Shown here one piece after another: positions 13,001-33,974 of a stretch of 64,000 nucleotides of DNA. The notes below the pieces were generated by a model that saw nothing but the letters and a program-made list of their open reading frames with translations, had not been told where the DNA came from and searched no databases. The stretch's first letter is position 1. Each line of letters opens with the position of its first letter. Source of the DNA: Streptomyces sp. 6-11-2 (lineage in GTDB: Bacteria; Actinomycetota; Actinomycetes; Streptomycetales; Streptomycetaceae); contig NZ_BJOR01000001.1 in NCBI RefSeq assembly GCF_006540305.1, positions 620,001-684,000 on the forward strand. The letters are read 5' to 3'. The position numbers were made by a program, and so were the translations under genes.

Positions 13001-15222
13001 GGCCGCTCGGCACTGACCGCGGAGAGATTCGTGGCCGACCCGTTCGGGCCGCCCGGCACCCGGATGTACCGGACCGGCGACCTCGTGCGCTGGAACCGCG
13101 ACGGTGAGCTGGAGTTCGTCGGACGCTCCGACCAACAGGTCAAGATCCGCGGCTTCCGGGTCGAACCCGGCGAGATCGAGACCGCCCTGCTCGCCCGGCC
13201 CGGACTCGCCCAGGCCGCGGTGGTCGTACGCGAGGACCGGCCCGGCCTCAGACAGCTCGTGGGCTACGTCGTCCCGGAGGCGGGTGCCGAACCGCCGGAG
13301 CAGGCCGTGCTGCGCAAGGACGTCGCGGCCGCGCTGCCGGACTACATGGTCCCCGCCGCCTTCGTCGTGCTGGACGCGCTGCCGCTCACTGTGAACGGCA
13401 AGCTGGACCGCGCCGCGCTGCCGGCTCCCGAGTTCGGCACCGACGAGCCCGGCCGCGGTCCGGCCACCGAGCGGGAGGCCGCCCTGTGCCGGATCTTCGC
13501 CGAACTGCTCGGCCGGGAGACGGTCGGGGCCGACGAGGGTTTCTTCGACCTCGGCGGCGACAGCATCGTCTCCATCCAACTGGTCAGCCGGGCCCGGGCG
13601 GCGGGGATCGAACTCACGGTGGCGGACGTGTTCGAGCACCGCACCCCCGCGGCGCTCGCCGGGGTCGCCGAGGCTGCGACCGAGTCCTTCACCGAGGACG
13701 CGGACGCGGGCATCGGAGAGCTGCCGCTGACCCCGATCATGCACTGGTGGCGGGAGCACGGAGGCCCGGTCGACGGCTTCCACCAGGCGATGACGGTCCG
13801 GACGCCCGCCGCGCTCGACCTCGCCGGACTGACCGCCGCCGTACAGGCCGTGCTCGACCGGCACGACGCGCTGCGGCTGCGGCTGACCAGGTCCGGCGAG
13901 GAGGACTGGCGGATCGAGGTACGCCCCCGTGGCGAGGTGCGCGCCGAACAGCTGGTGCACCGGGTGGACTTCGCGGACGTCGCCGTCTCCGGGGACGCCG
14001 AGGCGCAGCGCGCCGTGCTCGTGGAGCACGGCCGGGCGGCAGCGCGGCGGCTGACCCCGGAGTCCGGCTCGCTGGTGCGGGCGGTCTGGTTCGACGCCGG
14101 TGCAGGCCGGCCCGGCCTGCTGCTGCTGGCCGTGCACCACCTGGTGGTGGACGGCGTGTCCTGGCGGATCCTGCTGCCGGACCTGGCCACCGCCTGGTCC
14201 CAGGTGGCGGCCGGTGAGGAACCGCGCCTCGAGGTGGTGCCCACCTCGCTGCGCACCTGGGCCGGACGGCTGGCGGAGGAGGCCGGGAGCGGGCGCCGAA
14301 TCGAGGAACTGCCGCTGTGGCGCGCCGCCCTGAGCGGCCCCGACCCGCAACTGGGTGCCCGGCCGCTGGACCGGGAGCGGGACGTGTTCGGCACGGCGCG
14401 GAGCGTGCGCCTCACGCTGCCCGCGGACGTGACCGAGCCACTGCTGACGAGCGTGCCGGCCGCCTTCGACGCCGGGATCAAGGACGTACTCCTGGCCGCC
14501 TACACGGTAGCCGTCGCCTCCTGGCGGGCCCGGCGCCGGCCGACCCGGGGCAACGCGGTGCTGGTCGAGATGGAGGGCCACGGCCGCGAGCCGGTGGTCG
14601 GAGGCGCCGATCTGGGCCGGACCGTCGGCTGGTTCACCAGTTCCTTCCCGGTGCGCCTCAACCCCGGGCAGGTGGACTGGAACGATTTCTGGGGCGGCGG
14701 CGAGGCGGTGGACACCGTGCTCGCCAAGGTGCGCGCCCAGCTCGGCGAACTGCCGGACGGCGGCATCGGCTACGGCCTGCTGCGCTACCTCAACGAGCGC
14801 ACGGGGCCGCAACTGGCCGCCCTGCGGACGCCGCAGCTCGGGTTCAACTATCTGGGCCGGTTCGCCGCCGGCGGTGGTGACGCCCCGGCCCGGGACTGGA
14901 GCCCGCCACCCGGCATGGCCGGGCTGACCGGCGGCGGCGACGCCGCCATGCCCATGGCGCACAGCCTGGACGTCAACGCGCAGACCGAGGACCGTCCGGA
15001 CGGCCCGCGGCTGGTCGCCGCGTGGGCGTGGCCCGACGGGATGTTCGACGAGGCGGACGTACGGGACCTGGCCGAGTCCTGGTTCCGGGCGCTGACGTCC
15101 ATGGCCGACCGCGCCCGCGCCCTCACGGCGGCACCCGCCCGGTCGGGCACGCCCACCTTGGTCCGGGTGGACCAGCAGGAACTGGACGAGTTCGAGAACG
15201 AACTGGACGACGAGGGGTTGTC

Positions 15223-15229
<7 letters not shown>
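1055..15229 (+). CDS. sky30: Four-module nonribosomal peptide synthetase (C-A-T)x4-E
   Basis: This 4724-residue NRPS has C-A-T-C-A-T-C-A-T-C-A-T-E. The first C domain begins [13 protein letters not shown], the type that follows an E domain; the other three are LCL type. C active-site motifs lie near residues 142 (HHILLDG), 1172 (HHIVMDE), 2241 (HHIAGDG) and 3296 (HHICCDG). A3 motifs (YTSGSTG) lie near 610, 1664, 2730 and 3786. Carrier serines are in LGGHS near 993, 2053 and 3110, and in LGGDS, the form used before E, near 4166. The E domain (about 4230-4690) has HHLVVDG, EGHGRE and NYLGRF. Pocket residues read by GrsA alignment: A1 DAWTVAAVC (Phe-like), A2 DVQYAAHVV (Pro), A3 DAWNIAAVC (aromatic), A4 DVGMVGAIA (undecided, made D). 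This fits skyllamycin residues 5-8 (Phe, Pro, O-methyl-Tyr, D-Trp). The start overlaps the upstream stop by 4 nt. Symbol by synteny. Confidence 0.93.
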
Positions 15230-26958
<11,729 letters not shown>

Positions 26959-26979
26959 CCGGAGTCCGTATCGACCGAA

Positions 26980-27027
26980 CGGTTCAGGCCCGGGGAAAAG
27001 GGATTCCTTTTCCCCGGGCCTGAACCG
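26980..27027 (+). terminator. Strong hairpin after the NRPS operon
   Basis: A perfect inverted repeat of 22 bp (26980-27001 with 27006-27027) closes on a 4-nt GATT loop, 21 nt after the last NRPS stop codon. There is no T-run behind it, which is usual for Streptomyces terminators. It may stop or attenuate transcription before the P450 gene, whose start lies about 80 bp further on. Confidence 0.75.
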
Positions 27028-27109
27028 GATGCCTCCTCGGCCGAACACCCCGCTGCAATCCCCCACACCGCCGCAATCCCCTTTCGCAGCCACGACGAAT
27101 GGTGGAAAC

Positions 27110-28381
27110 ATGACTGCGCAGACGATGTCGACACCGGACGATGTCTCCACGGTCGATCTGACCGATCCCAGAACGTTCGAGGAGAACGACCTCCGCGCAT
27201 ACTGGCACCGATTGCGCACCACGCGACCGCTCCACTGGCACCCGCCCACCGGCGACGCACCGGGTTTCTGGGTGGTCAGCCGGTACGCGGACGTCATGGC
27301 GCTGTACAAGGACAACAAGCGCCTCACCTCCGAACGGGGCAACGTGCTGGTCACGCTGCTCGCCGGGGGCGACTCCGCCGCGGGCAGGATGCTCGCCGTC
27401 ACCGACGGCGCGCGGCACCGGAATCTGCGCAACGTGCTGCTCAAGGCCTTCTCCCCGCAGGCCCTCAAACCCATCACCGACCGGGTCCGCGCCAACACGA
27501 CCCGCCTGGTGGTGGAGGCCGTCCGGCGTGGCGAGTGCGACTTCGCCGCCGACGTCGCCGAGCACATCCCGATGAACACCATCTCCGACCTGCTCGGAGT
27601 GCCCGCCGCGGACCGTGAGTTCCTGCTGAACCTCAACAAGTCCGCGCTCAGTTCGAACGAGGAGGGCCAGTCGGCGACCGACGCCTGGCTCGCTCGCAAC
27701 GAGATCCTTCTGTACTTCAACGAGTTGGTCGCCGAACGCCGGGCGAAGCCGACCGAGGACGTGATCAGCGTTCTCGCCAACAGCACCGTGAACGGCGAGC
27801 CGTTGAGCGAGGAGGTCATCGTCCTCAACTGCTACAGCCTGATCCTCGGCGGCGACGAGACCAGCCGGCTGTCCATGATCGACGCGGTGCGGACCTTCAC
27901 CCGGCACCCGGACCAGTGGCAGTTGCTCCGCGATCGCGAGGTGACGCTGGAGTCGGCCACCGAGGAGGTGCTGCGCTGGGCGACCCCGGCGATGCACTTC
28001 GGCCGGCGCGCGGTCACCGACGTGGAGCTGCACGGCCAGGTGATCGCCGGCGGCGACATCGTCACGCTGTGGAACAGCTCGGCCAACCGGGACGAGGAGG
28101 TCTTCGCCGACCCGTACGTCTTCGATCTGAACCGATCGCCCAACAAGCACATCACCTTCGGCTACGGCCCGCACTTCTGCCTCGGCGCGTACCTGGGCCG
28201 CGTGGAGGTGAACGCGATGCTGGACGCCCTGCGCACCTACAGCACCGGCTTCGAGGTCACCGGCGAGCCGCAGCGGATCCACTCCAACTTCCTGACCGGG
28301 CTGAGCAGCCTGCCGGTGCGTTTCCAGCCGGACGAGACGGCGCTGGCCGCCTACGACAGCGGGAACGGAGCGCGTCGGTGA
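27110..28381 (+). CDS. sky32: Cytochrome P450, probable carrier-bound amino acid beta-hydroxylase (P450sky-like)
   Basis: A 423-residue soluble bacterial P450. Visible marks are the I-helix segment GGDETS, the K-helix EEVLRW (ExxR) and the haem loop FGYGPHFCLG with the axial Cys near residue 357. I chose ATG 27110 (MTAQTMSTPDD) because GGTGGA lies just upstream; an earlier in-frame ATG at 27029 sits right behind the hairpin with no ribosome site. In the skyllamycin pathway, P450sky (Sky32) hydroxylates the beta carbons of Phe5, O-methyl-Tyr7 and Leu11 while they are bound to their carrier domains. The neighbouring modules predicted for Phe, aromatic and Leu fit that job, and no other P450 is in the window. 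Its stop overlaps the thioesterase start. Substrates are inferred from family and context. Confidence 0.93.
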   Translation: MTAQTMSTPDDVSTVDLTDPRTFEENDLRAYWHRLRTTRPLHWHPPTGDAPGFWVVSRYADVMALYKDNKRLTSERGNVLVTLLAGGDSAAGRMLAVTDGARHRNLRNVLLKAFSPQALKPITDRVRANTTRLVVEAVRRGECDFAADVAEHIPMNTISDLLGVPAADREFLLNLNKSALSSNEEGQSATDAWLARNEILLYFNELVAERRAKPTEDVISVLANSTVNGEPLSEEVIVLNCYSLILGGDETSRLSMIDAVRTFTRHPDQWQLLRDREVTLESATEEVLRWATPAMHFGRRAVTDVELHGQVIAGGDIVTLWNSSANRDEEVFADPYVFDLNRSPNKHITFGYGPHFCLGAYLGRVEVNAMLDALRTYSTGFEVTGEPQRIHSNFLTGLSSLPVRFQPDETALAAYDSGNGARR

Positions 28382-29166
28382 GCGCGGCCGCCGGGGTGAG
28401 CCCGTCGAAGTGGCTGCGCTGCTACCGCAAGGTGGCCCGCCCCCGTCTGCGGCTGGTGTGCTTTCCCCATGCGGGCGGCGCGGCCAGCATGTTCCGTGAC
28501 TGGCCGCAGTGGCTGCCCGACGACATCGAGGTGACCGGGGTGTGCTACCCGGGCCGTCAGGACCGGGTCCTGGAGCCGTGCATCGACGAGATGGGCGCGC
28601 TGACCACGCCGATCGCCGACGTGCTCCAGTGTTACGCGGGAGAGAGGCTCGTGCTGTTCGGGCACAGCATGGGTGCCTCCGTCGCCTACGAGGTGGCCCT
28701 GCGCCTCCAGCAGCGCACCGGCTCGGCGCCGGGCCGGCTGTTCGTCTCCGGCCAGTTGCCGCCGCACCGCGTGGTGCCCAAGAGCGTGCACCTGGGCGGC
28801 GACGACGCGATCGTGGCGGAGGTACGCCGGCTCGGCGACCCCGACGCCGACACGGTGCTGGACGATCCGGACCTGCGGGAGCTGGTACTGCCCGCGATCC
28901 GTGCGGACTTCCGGTTGATCGGCACCTACCTCCCGCGCCCGGTCACCCCGCTGGCCACCCCGGTGACCGCGTACGTGGGGAGCGAGGACGAGCAGGTGCC
29001 GGTCGAGGGCCTGCGGGAGTGGGCGGCGGTGAGCGCCACCGGCCGCTTCGACCACCGCGTCTACCCCGGCGGCCACTTCTACCTGATGGACGACCCCGAA
29101 GCCCTCGTCCGCGACCTGGCCGACCGTCTGACCGGCCACCTGGCCGCCGCCCGCGTCGCCGGCTGA
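28378..29166 (+). CDS. Type II (editing) thioesterase
   Basis: A 262-residue stand-alone alpha/beta-hydrolase of the GrsT/RifR kind. It hydrolyses wrongly loaded or stalled acyl groups from NRPS carrier domains. Motifs: CFPHAGG near the N-terminus, GHSMGAS with the nucleophile Ser near residue 98, an Asp in GSEDEQV near 204 and the catalytic His in GGHFYL. GTG 28378 overlaps the P450 stop (GTGA), so the two are translationally coupled. It is the last plus-strand gene of this run, since the next gene converges on it. It corresponds by position to sky33. Confidence 0.93.
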   Translation: MSAAAGVSPSKWLRCYRKVARPRLRLVCFPHAGGAASMFRDWPQWLPDDIEVTGVCYPGRQDRVLEPCIDEMGALTTPIADVLQCYAGERLVLFGHSMGASVAYEVALRLQQRTGSAPGRLFVSGQLPPHRVVPKSVHLGGDDAIVAEVRRLGDPDADTVLDDPDLRELVLPAIRADFRLIGTYLPRPVTPLATPVTAYVGSEDEQVPVEGLREWAAVSATGRFDHRVYPGGHFYLMDDPEALVRDLADRLTGHLAAARVAG

Positions 29167-29185
29167 ACCGGCGACGCGGGGGGCG

Positions 29186-29842
29186 TCAGGAGAGCGCGAA
29201 GCGCGCGCCGGCGAGCGAGAGCAGGGCGCCGAACACGTCGATCACCACGATGCCCACGGCCAACGACGTCCACCACTTGCGGCGGCCGCTCCGGGTGCGG
29301 ATGAACTGCCAGGCGGCCAGGGCCAGCACCACGCCCTGGACCATGAAGCACGGCTCGAACACCAGGAGGTCCTGCACGGCCGAGAGATGGTTCGCCTCGG
29401 CCGCCTCAGCCGTGCCGACACCGGGCACGACCGGGAAGTCGACCGCGCCGTGGCGTCCGCTCAGGTACAGGGCCTTGGTGACGAATCCGTAAAGGGCGTG
29501 GGAGACGCACACCACCGCCGCGATCCACATCGGCACCAGCAGCACCCAGGCGCGAACTCGGCTCCCCGTCCGGCGATTCAGCGCGAGGACGAAGAGCGCG
29601 CCGAACAGCATGAGGGCGCTCACCACCCAGTTGACCGCCTGCACCGCGGACTTGTTGTGGCGCGCCAGGAGCGGCAGTCCCCAGGTGCCGCCCACCGCCC
29701 AGTACACGTGGAGAAGCATGAAGAACAGTGTGAAAACGAAAGCCAGGTGAACCCAGACCGGCCGGGGCGGCAGCTCGGTGCCCCGATCCCGGCCGGGCGA
29801 ATTCTCGTCATTTTCGCCTGGAATTAATGTTTCGTGCACCAT
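29186..29842 (-). CDS. Small integral membrane protein, DUF3995-like, with a TTA codon
   Basis: A 218-residue protein with four or five hydrophobic spans (near residues 33-55, 72-90, 97-120, 155-175 and 188-205) after a charged N-terminus. A WAVGGTWGLPL segment in the first loop resembles DUF3995 proteins, whose function is unknown to me. The start follows a good GAGGTGAGGA site. Codon 6 is TTA (bases 29825-29827), the leucine codon read only by the bldA tRNA in Streptomyces, so its translation is probably developmentally gated. It is the only minus-strand gene in this part of the cluster and diverges from the ABC exporter genes. A resistance or export role is possible but unproven. It sits at the sky34 position. 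Confidence 0.85.
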   Translation of the reverse strand: MVHETLIPGENDENSPGRDRGTELPPRPVWVHLAFVFTLFFMLLHVYWAVGGTWGLPLLARHNKSAVQAVNWVVSALMLFGALFVLALNRRTGSRVRAWVLLVPMWIAAVVCVSHALYGFVTKALYLSGRHGAVDFPVVPGVGTAEAAEANHLSAVQDLLVFEPCFMVQGVVLALAAWQFIRTRSGRRKWWTSLAVGIVVIDVFGALLSLAGARFALS

Positions 29843-30029
29843 TCAAATCCTCACCTCGAAGCCGCGAGCACACCGCGGGCACGCTATCACCGGGCGCGAA
29901 GGCGCGAACCCCGTGCATATCGGAGTTTTCAATGAGGGGGCCGGTTCCGGCCACGCCGCTGCTAGCGTCGGCGGCGCCGATGCGGCAGCCGTCGCGGTCG
30001 GTGAACCCGTAGCGTATGGGGGTGAATGC

Positions 30030-31004
30030 GTGGACATTGCAATTCGGGCCGAGGGGCTGAGCAAACGTTACGGTGGAAAGCAGGTCAAGGACGCGCTGAA
30101 CGGTGTCGACCTGTCGGTCCCCGCCGGCACGGTGTTCGGGCTGCTCGGCCCCAACGGCGCCGGGAAGACCACGACCGTGCGCATCCTGGCCACCCTGCTC
30201 TCCGCGGACGGCGGCGAGGCGACCGTGGCCGGGTTCGACGTGCGCCGCCAGGCGAAGGAGGTCCGCCGGCGCATCGGGCTGACCGGGCAGTACGCGGCGG
30301 TGGACGAACGGTTGACCGGCCGGGAGAACCTCCGGCTGATCGGCACCCTCTACCACCTCGGCCGGAGCGCCACCCGGGCCAGGGCGGACGAGCTGCTCGA
30401 ACGGCTCGACCTGACCGAGGCGGCCGGCCGGCCGGTGAAGACCTACTCCGGCGGCATGCGGCGCAGGCTCGACCTCGCCGCCAGCCTGATCGCCGAGCCG
30501 CCGGTGCTGTTCCTGGACGAGCCGACCACCGGACTCGACCTGTCCAGCCGGCTGACCCTGTGGGAGGTCATCCGCACCCAGGTGAGCCGCGGTGTCACCG
30601 TCCTGCTCACCACCCAGTACCTCGAAGAGGCCGACCAACTCGCCGACCACATCGCGGTGTTGAAGGACGGCGGTGTCGTCGCCGAAGGCACCCCGGACGA
30701 GTTGAAGGACCGGGTGGGCGACGACCGGCTGCGGGTCACCGCCGCCTCCTCGGACGACGTCGTCGCTCTCACCAAGGTGCTGAGCCGGTTCGGCGTCGAG
30801 GAACCGCTCGTGGACGAGGAGAAGAGGACGGTCTCCATGCCGATGACCGAAGGCGTCGGCGGCATCGCGACGGTGGCCACCGAACTGGTCCGGGCCGGCA
30901 TCCCGGTGGCCGACTTCCGGCTCAGCCGTCCCTCGATGGACGAGGTCTTCCTGTCCCTGACCGGCCCCGCGACGCGGCCGGTGACCGAAGGAGCGGCGAC
31001 GTGA
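30030..31004 (+). CDS. ABC exporter ATPase, DrrA family
   Basis: A 324-residue ATP-binding subunit that would drive export of, and self-resistance to, the peptide. Walker A is GPNGAGKTT, the signature is YSGGMRRR, and Walker B is FLDEPTTGLD, followed by an H-loop-region variant (LLTTQYLEEADQLAD) usual for DrrA. The C-terminal 100 residues are the DrrA-type extension. I chose GTG 30030 (VDIAIRAEGLSKRYGG) because GGGGGTGA lies directly upstream and the homologous region starts there; the open frame further upstream looks non-coding. Its stop overlaps the permease start (GTGA). It corresponds to the sky35 position. Confidence 0.93.
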   Translation: MDIAIRAEGLSKRYGGKQVKDALNGVDLSVPAGTVFGLLGPNGAGKTTTVRILATLLSADGGEATVAGFDVRRQAKEVRRRIGLTGQYAAVDERLTGRENLRLIGTLYHLGRSATRARADELLERLDLTEAAGRPVKTYSGGMRRRLDLAASLIAEPPVLFLDEPTTGLDLSSRLTLWEVIRTQVSRGVTVLLTTQYLEEADQLADHIAVLKDGGVVAEGTPDELKDRVGDDRLRVTAASSDDVVALTKVLSRFGVEEPLVDEEKRTVSMPMTEGVGGIATVATELVRAGIPVADFRLSRPSMDEVFLSLTGPATRPVTEGAAT

Positions 31005-31789
31005 GCGAGTTCCTGAGCGATTGCCTCGCCCTGACGGGCCGTCACCTCAGGCATCTGTCCCGGGTGCCGGAGCGGCTGCTGAGCGTGACGCTGATGCCGG
31101 TGATGTACGTGATCGTCTTCGGGTTCCTGTTCGGCAGCGCCATGCGGGTCGAGGGCGGCAACTACCGCGAGTACATCATGGCCGGCATCTTCGCGCAGGT
31201 CATGCTGGCCAACCTGCAGACGACCGCGGTCGGCGTGGTCGACGACCTGCGCAACGGCCTGGTCGACCGGTTCCGCTCGCTTCCCATGTCCCGCTACGCC
31301 GTACTGATCGGACGCACCGTCTCCGACCTGCTGCTGTCCACGATCGCCATCGTCGTGATGGCCGCGGTCGGCTCCTTGATCGGCTGGCGGGTGCACACCG
31401 GCGCCCCGCGCATCCTGGCCGCCTTCGGCATCCTGCTGCTGCTCGGCCTGGGCGCCGCCTGGCTCGGCGCGCTGCTCGGGCTGTCCCTGCGCAACGTCGA
31501 GGCGGTCAGCGCGGTGATGTCCATGGTCATGATGCCGCTCACGTTCCTGTCCAGCGCGTTCATCCCGCTCAGCGGGCTGCCCGAGTGGCTGCGCGCCATC
31601 GCGGTGTGGAACCCGCTGTCGGCGGTGGTCGGGGCACTGCGCCAGCTGTTCGGCAACCCCACCTCCGTCGGGGACACCTCCTTCCCCTCGGTTCACCCGG
31701 TCCCCGTCGCCGTGGTCCTCATCGCGGTGATGATCGCGCTGGCCATGCCGCTCGCCGCCCGCAGGTACCAGACCGCGGCGGCCCGGTGA
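31001..31789 (+). CDS. ABC-2 type permease, DrrB family (first of two)
   Basis: A 262-residue membrane subunit with about six spans and the ABC-2 segment NGLVDRFRSLPMSR between spans 2 and 3, which contacts the ATPase. The late FLSSAFIPLSGLPEWLR stretch is typical of DrrB-like permeases. It is coupled to the ATPase by a GTGA overlap. A paralogue of similar length lies 1.2 kb downstream, so the transporter may use two different membrane halves. It corresponds to the sky36 position. Confidence 0.92.
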   Translation: MSEFLSDCLALTGRHLRHLSRVPERLLSVTLMPVMYVIVFGFLFGSAMRVEGGNYREYIMAGIFAQVMLANLQTTAVGVVDDLRNGLVDRFRSLPMSRYAVLIGRTVSDLLLSTIAIVVMAAVGSLIGWRVHTGAPRILAAFGILLLLGLGAAWLGALLGLSLRNVEAVSAVMSMVMMPLTFLSSAFIPLSGLPEWLRAIAVWNPLSAVVGALRQLFGNPTSVGDTSFPSVHPVPVAVVLIAVMIALAMPLAARRYQTAAAR

Positions 31790-31835
31790 ACCGCTCGCCC
31801 GACAAGGCGCCGCCTACCCCCAAAGGAGCACTGCG

Positions 31836-32987
31836 ATGACGCCTGGTGTCACCACGCCCGCTGACTTCGAGGCGGGCGACACACCCGCGCCGGAACTCAA
31901 CGTCCGTCCGCTCGTGGACACCACACTGCTTCCCGACTGGCGGGGTGCCGGCAAGGTCGTGCACTCCGCCCACCGGGTGTACGAGCATCTGATCTCGCTG
32001 TGGGCGCCCGGCGTCATCGAGGCCGCGCACGACCTCGGTGTGTTCGCCGAGTTGAACACCGGGCCGAAGACCGGCGACCAGCTCGCGCGGGCCTGTGCCG
32101 CCAACCCGCGGGCGATGCGGGTGCTGATGGACGGCCTGTACGCCTACGACATCGTCGACCGCGTCCCGGCCGAGGACGGCCCCGCGGTCTACCGGATGCC
32201 GGAGGAGATGCGCGAATGCCTGCTGCCGGACGGGCTGTTCAGTCTGGTCGGCAAGATCGAGTACGACCGTCAGCTGGCCTGGCACTCCTGGCGCAACCTG
32301 GCGGACTCGGTGCGCGGCGACAACCGCGACGAGGCCGGCCGGCTCCAGCTCAACCAGATCACCGAGCACAACTACGAATCCCTGGTGCGTGGCATCAACT
32401 TCTGGGCGCCGCCGATCGTCGAAGCGCTGCGCGGCGGGTTCGAGACGCTGGAGTGGCCCACCGACCGGCCGGCCTCCGTGCTGGACATCGGCTGCGGGAC
32501 CGGCCTGTACAGCCAGTTGCTGCTGCGGGCGTTCCAGCAGTGGCGGGCCACCGGCCTGGAGGCCCCGAGCATCGCCCCGATCGCCATGGCGCAGGCCGAA
32601 CGGCTCGGCGTCGCCGACCGGTTCGACGTCCAGGTGCGCGACTTCTGGACCGAGAGCTGGGGCCGCGACCACGACCTGCTGGTCTTCGTCAACATCTTCC
32701 ATCTCCAGACCCCCGAGTCGGCGCAGGAGCTGCTGCGCAAGTCCAAGGAGGCCCTGTCGCGGGACGGCCTGGTCTGCATCGCCGACCACCTGGTCACCGA
32801 CGAGAAGGACGCCAAGTCGGTCCAGGACCGGTTCGCGATGCTGTTCGCCGCGTCCATGCTGGCCACTGGAGGCGGTGACGCCTTCCTGCTGAACGACTAC
32901 GACCAGTGGCTGGCCTCGGCCGGACTGCGGCGGGTCGCGGTGCTGGACACCCCGATGCACCGGATCCTGCTCGCCGGGCACGCCTGA
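31836..32987 (+). CDS. SAM-dependent O-methyltransferase, probably for the tyrosine residue
   Basis: A 383-residue class I methyltransferase. An N-terminal helical region (about residues 30-200) resembles the dimerisation domain of plant-type and antibiotic O-methyltransferases. The Rossmann part carries motif I VLDIGCGTG near residue 215, then DFWTESWGRDHDLLVFVNIFH and a C-terminal ADHLVTDEK segment. The AAAGGAG site is ideally placed. It lies between two ABC permease genes in the same orientation. In a skyllamycin-type pathway it would make O-methyl-tyrosine (sky37 position), which fits the aromatic code of module 3 in the four-module NRPS. Whether it acts on free Tyr or on bound substrate cannot be told from the sequence. 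Confidence 0.87.
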   Translation: MTPGVTTPADFEAGDTPAPELNVRPLVDTTLLPDWRGAGKVVHSAHRVYEHLISLWAPGVIEAAHDLGVFAELNTGPKTGDQLARACAANPRAMRVLMDGLYAYDIVDRVPAEDGPAVYRMPEEMRECLLPDGLFSLVGKIEYDRQLAWHSWRNLADSVRGDNRDEAGRLQLNQITEHNYESLVRGINFWAPPIVEALRGGFETLEWPTDRPASVLDIGCGTGLYSQLLLRAFQQWRATGLEAPSIAPIAMAQAERLGVADRFDVQVRDFWTESWGRDHDLLVFVNIFHLQTPESAQELLRKSKEALSRDGLVCIADHLVTDEKDAKSVQDRFAMLFAASMLATGGGDAFLLNDYDQWLASAGLRRVAVLDTPMHRILLAGHA

Positions 32988-33002
32988 CCGGCCCGCGGCG
33001 AC

Positions 33003-33797
33003 ATGGCGGAGTTCCTCGGCGACTTGCGGGCGATCGCAGGCCGGCACCTGTGGCATCTGCTGCGCCTGCCGGAGAAGCTGATCGGGTTCACCGTGATGCC
33101 GGTCGCGATGGTGGTCGGCCTCGGGGTCCTGTTCGGCGGCAGCATGCGGGTTCCCGGCGGCGGGCAGTACGGCGCGTACGTGTCGGCGGGCGTGGTCACC
33201 TCGCTCGCCGTCTCGACGGTCGCGCTGTCCGCGCTGGGCGTCGTCGACGACCTCCAGAACGGCATGTTCGACCGGCTCCGCTCCCTTCCGGTCGACCGCG
33301 CGGCCATCCTCTCCGGACGGATCCTCGTGGACTCGCTGCCCGTCGCGGTGGCGATGGTCAGTGTGGTGCCCGCCGCGTGGATCGCCGGCTGGGCCGTCGG
33401 TGTCCGGCCGACGGCGGCGCTGGCCGCGGTGAGCCTGGAACTGCTGCTGGGCCTGGGGTGTTCATGTCTGGGAATCTGTCTGGGGCTCACCTTCCGCAAC
33501 GCGGAGGCGGTCACCTCGGTCGTACCGGTGTGCCTCCTTCCGGCGACGTTCCTGTCCAACGCGTTCGTGCCCCCGGACGGCCTGCCCGGCTGGCTGCGTC
33601 AGGTGGTCGGCTGGAACCCGGTGACCGCGGTGAACAGCACCGTGCGCGACCTGCTCGGCACGGAGGGGACGGCCACCGGCGCCGGTTTCCCGGACCGCCA
33701 CGCGGCGCCGCTCGCCGTCGTCTTCTGTCTGCTGGTGATCGCCGTGGCCGCTCCGGCGGCGGCGCGTGCCTACGGCCGCGCCGGACCGATGCGGTGA
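33003..33797 (+). CDS. ABC-2 type permease, DrrB family (second)
   Basis: A 264-residue membrane protein with six predicted spans, a clear paralogue of the permease at 31001-31789. It shares the N-terminal RHLWHLLRLPE pattern, the NGMFDRLRSLPVDR coupling segment and FLSNAFVPPDGLPGWLR late in the chain. No second ATPase is present, so it should share the DrrA-like ATPase. The start lies 15 nt after the methyltransferase stop without a strong ribosome site, suggesting coupled translation. It corresponds to the sky38 position. The 177 bp that follow hold no gene; a TAGGCT hexamer at 33886-33891 could be a -10 element for the next gene, but I see no matching -35. Confidence 0.9.
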   Translation: MAEFLGDLRAIAGRHLWHLLRLPEKLIGFTVMPVAMVVGLGVLFGGSMRVPGGGQYGAYVSAGVVTSLAVSTVALSALGVVDDLQNGMFDRLRSLPVDRAAILSGRILVDSLPVAVAMVSVVPAAWIAGWAVGVRPTAALAAVSLELLLGLGCSCLGICLGLTFRNAEAVTSVVPVCLLPATFLSNAFVPPDGLPGWLRQVVGWNPVTAVNSTVRDLLGTEGTATGAGFPDRHAAPLAVVFCLLVIAVAAPAAARAYGRAGPMR

Positions 33798-33974
33798 GCC
33801 CCAGGGGCGACCGTCCCCGACGGCGCCTCTCAAACCCGGCCACAGAGTTTTCGAACTGACCCGGAGCGGGTGTTTTCCCCCTGACTAGGCTGCGCGTGTC
33901 AGGCGGACGGAATCGGGCTCCACTTCCGTTTTCCGCTCGGCCACCCACCGCACGCGCTGATGGCTGGAGGCGCC

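Noticed and set aside
29778..30029. An N-terminal extension of the ABC ATPase of about 84 codons
   Set aside because: The extension is opposite the divergent gene's start and promoter region, has no conserved sequence, and GTG 30030 has a strong ribosome site.
33856..33891. A promoter for the LLM monooxygenase from CTGACC and TAGGCT
   Set aside because: Spacing is 24 bp, too long for a standard promoter, and no better -35 is visible.
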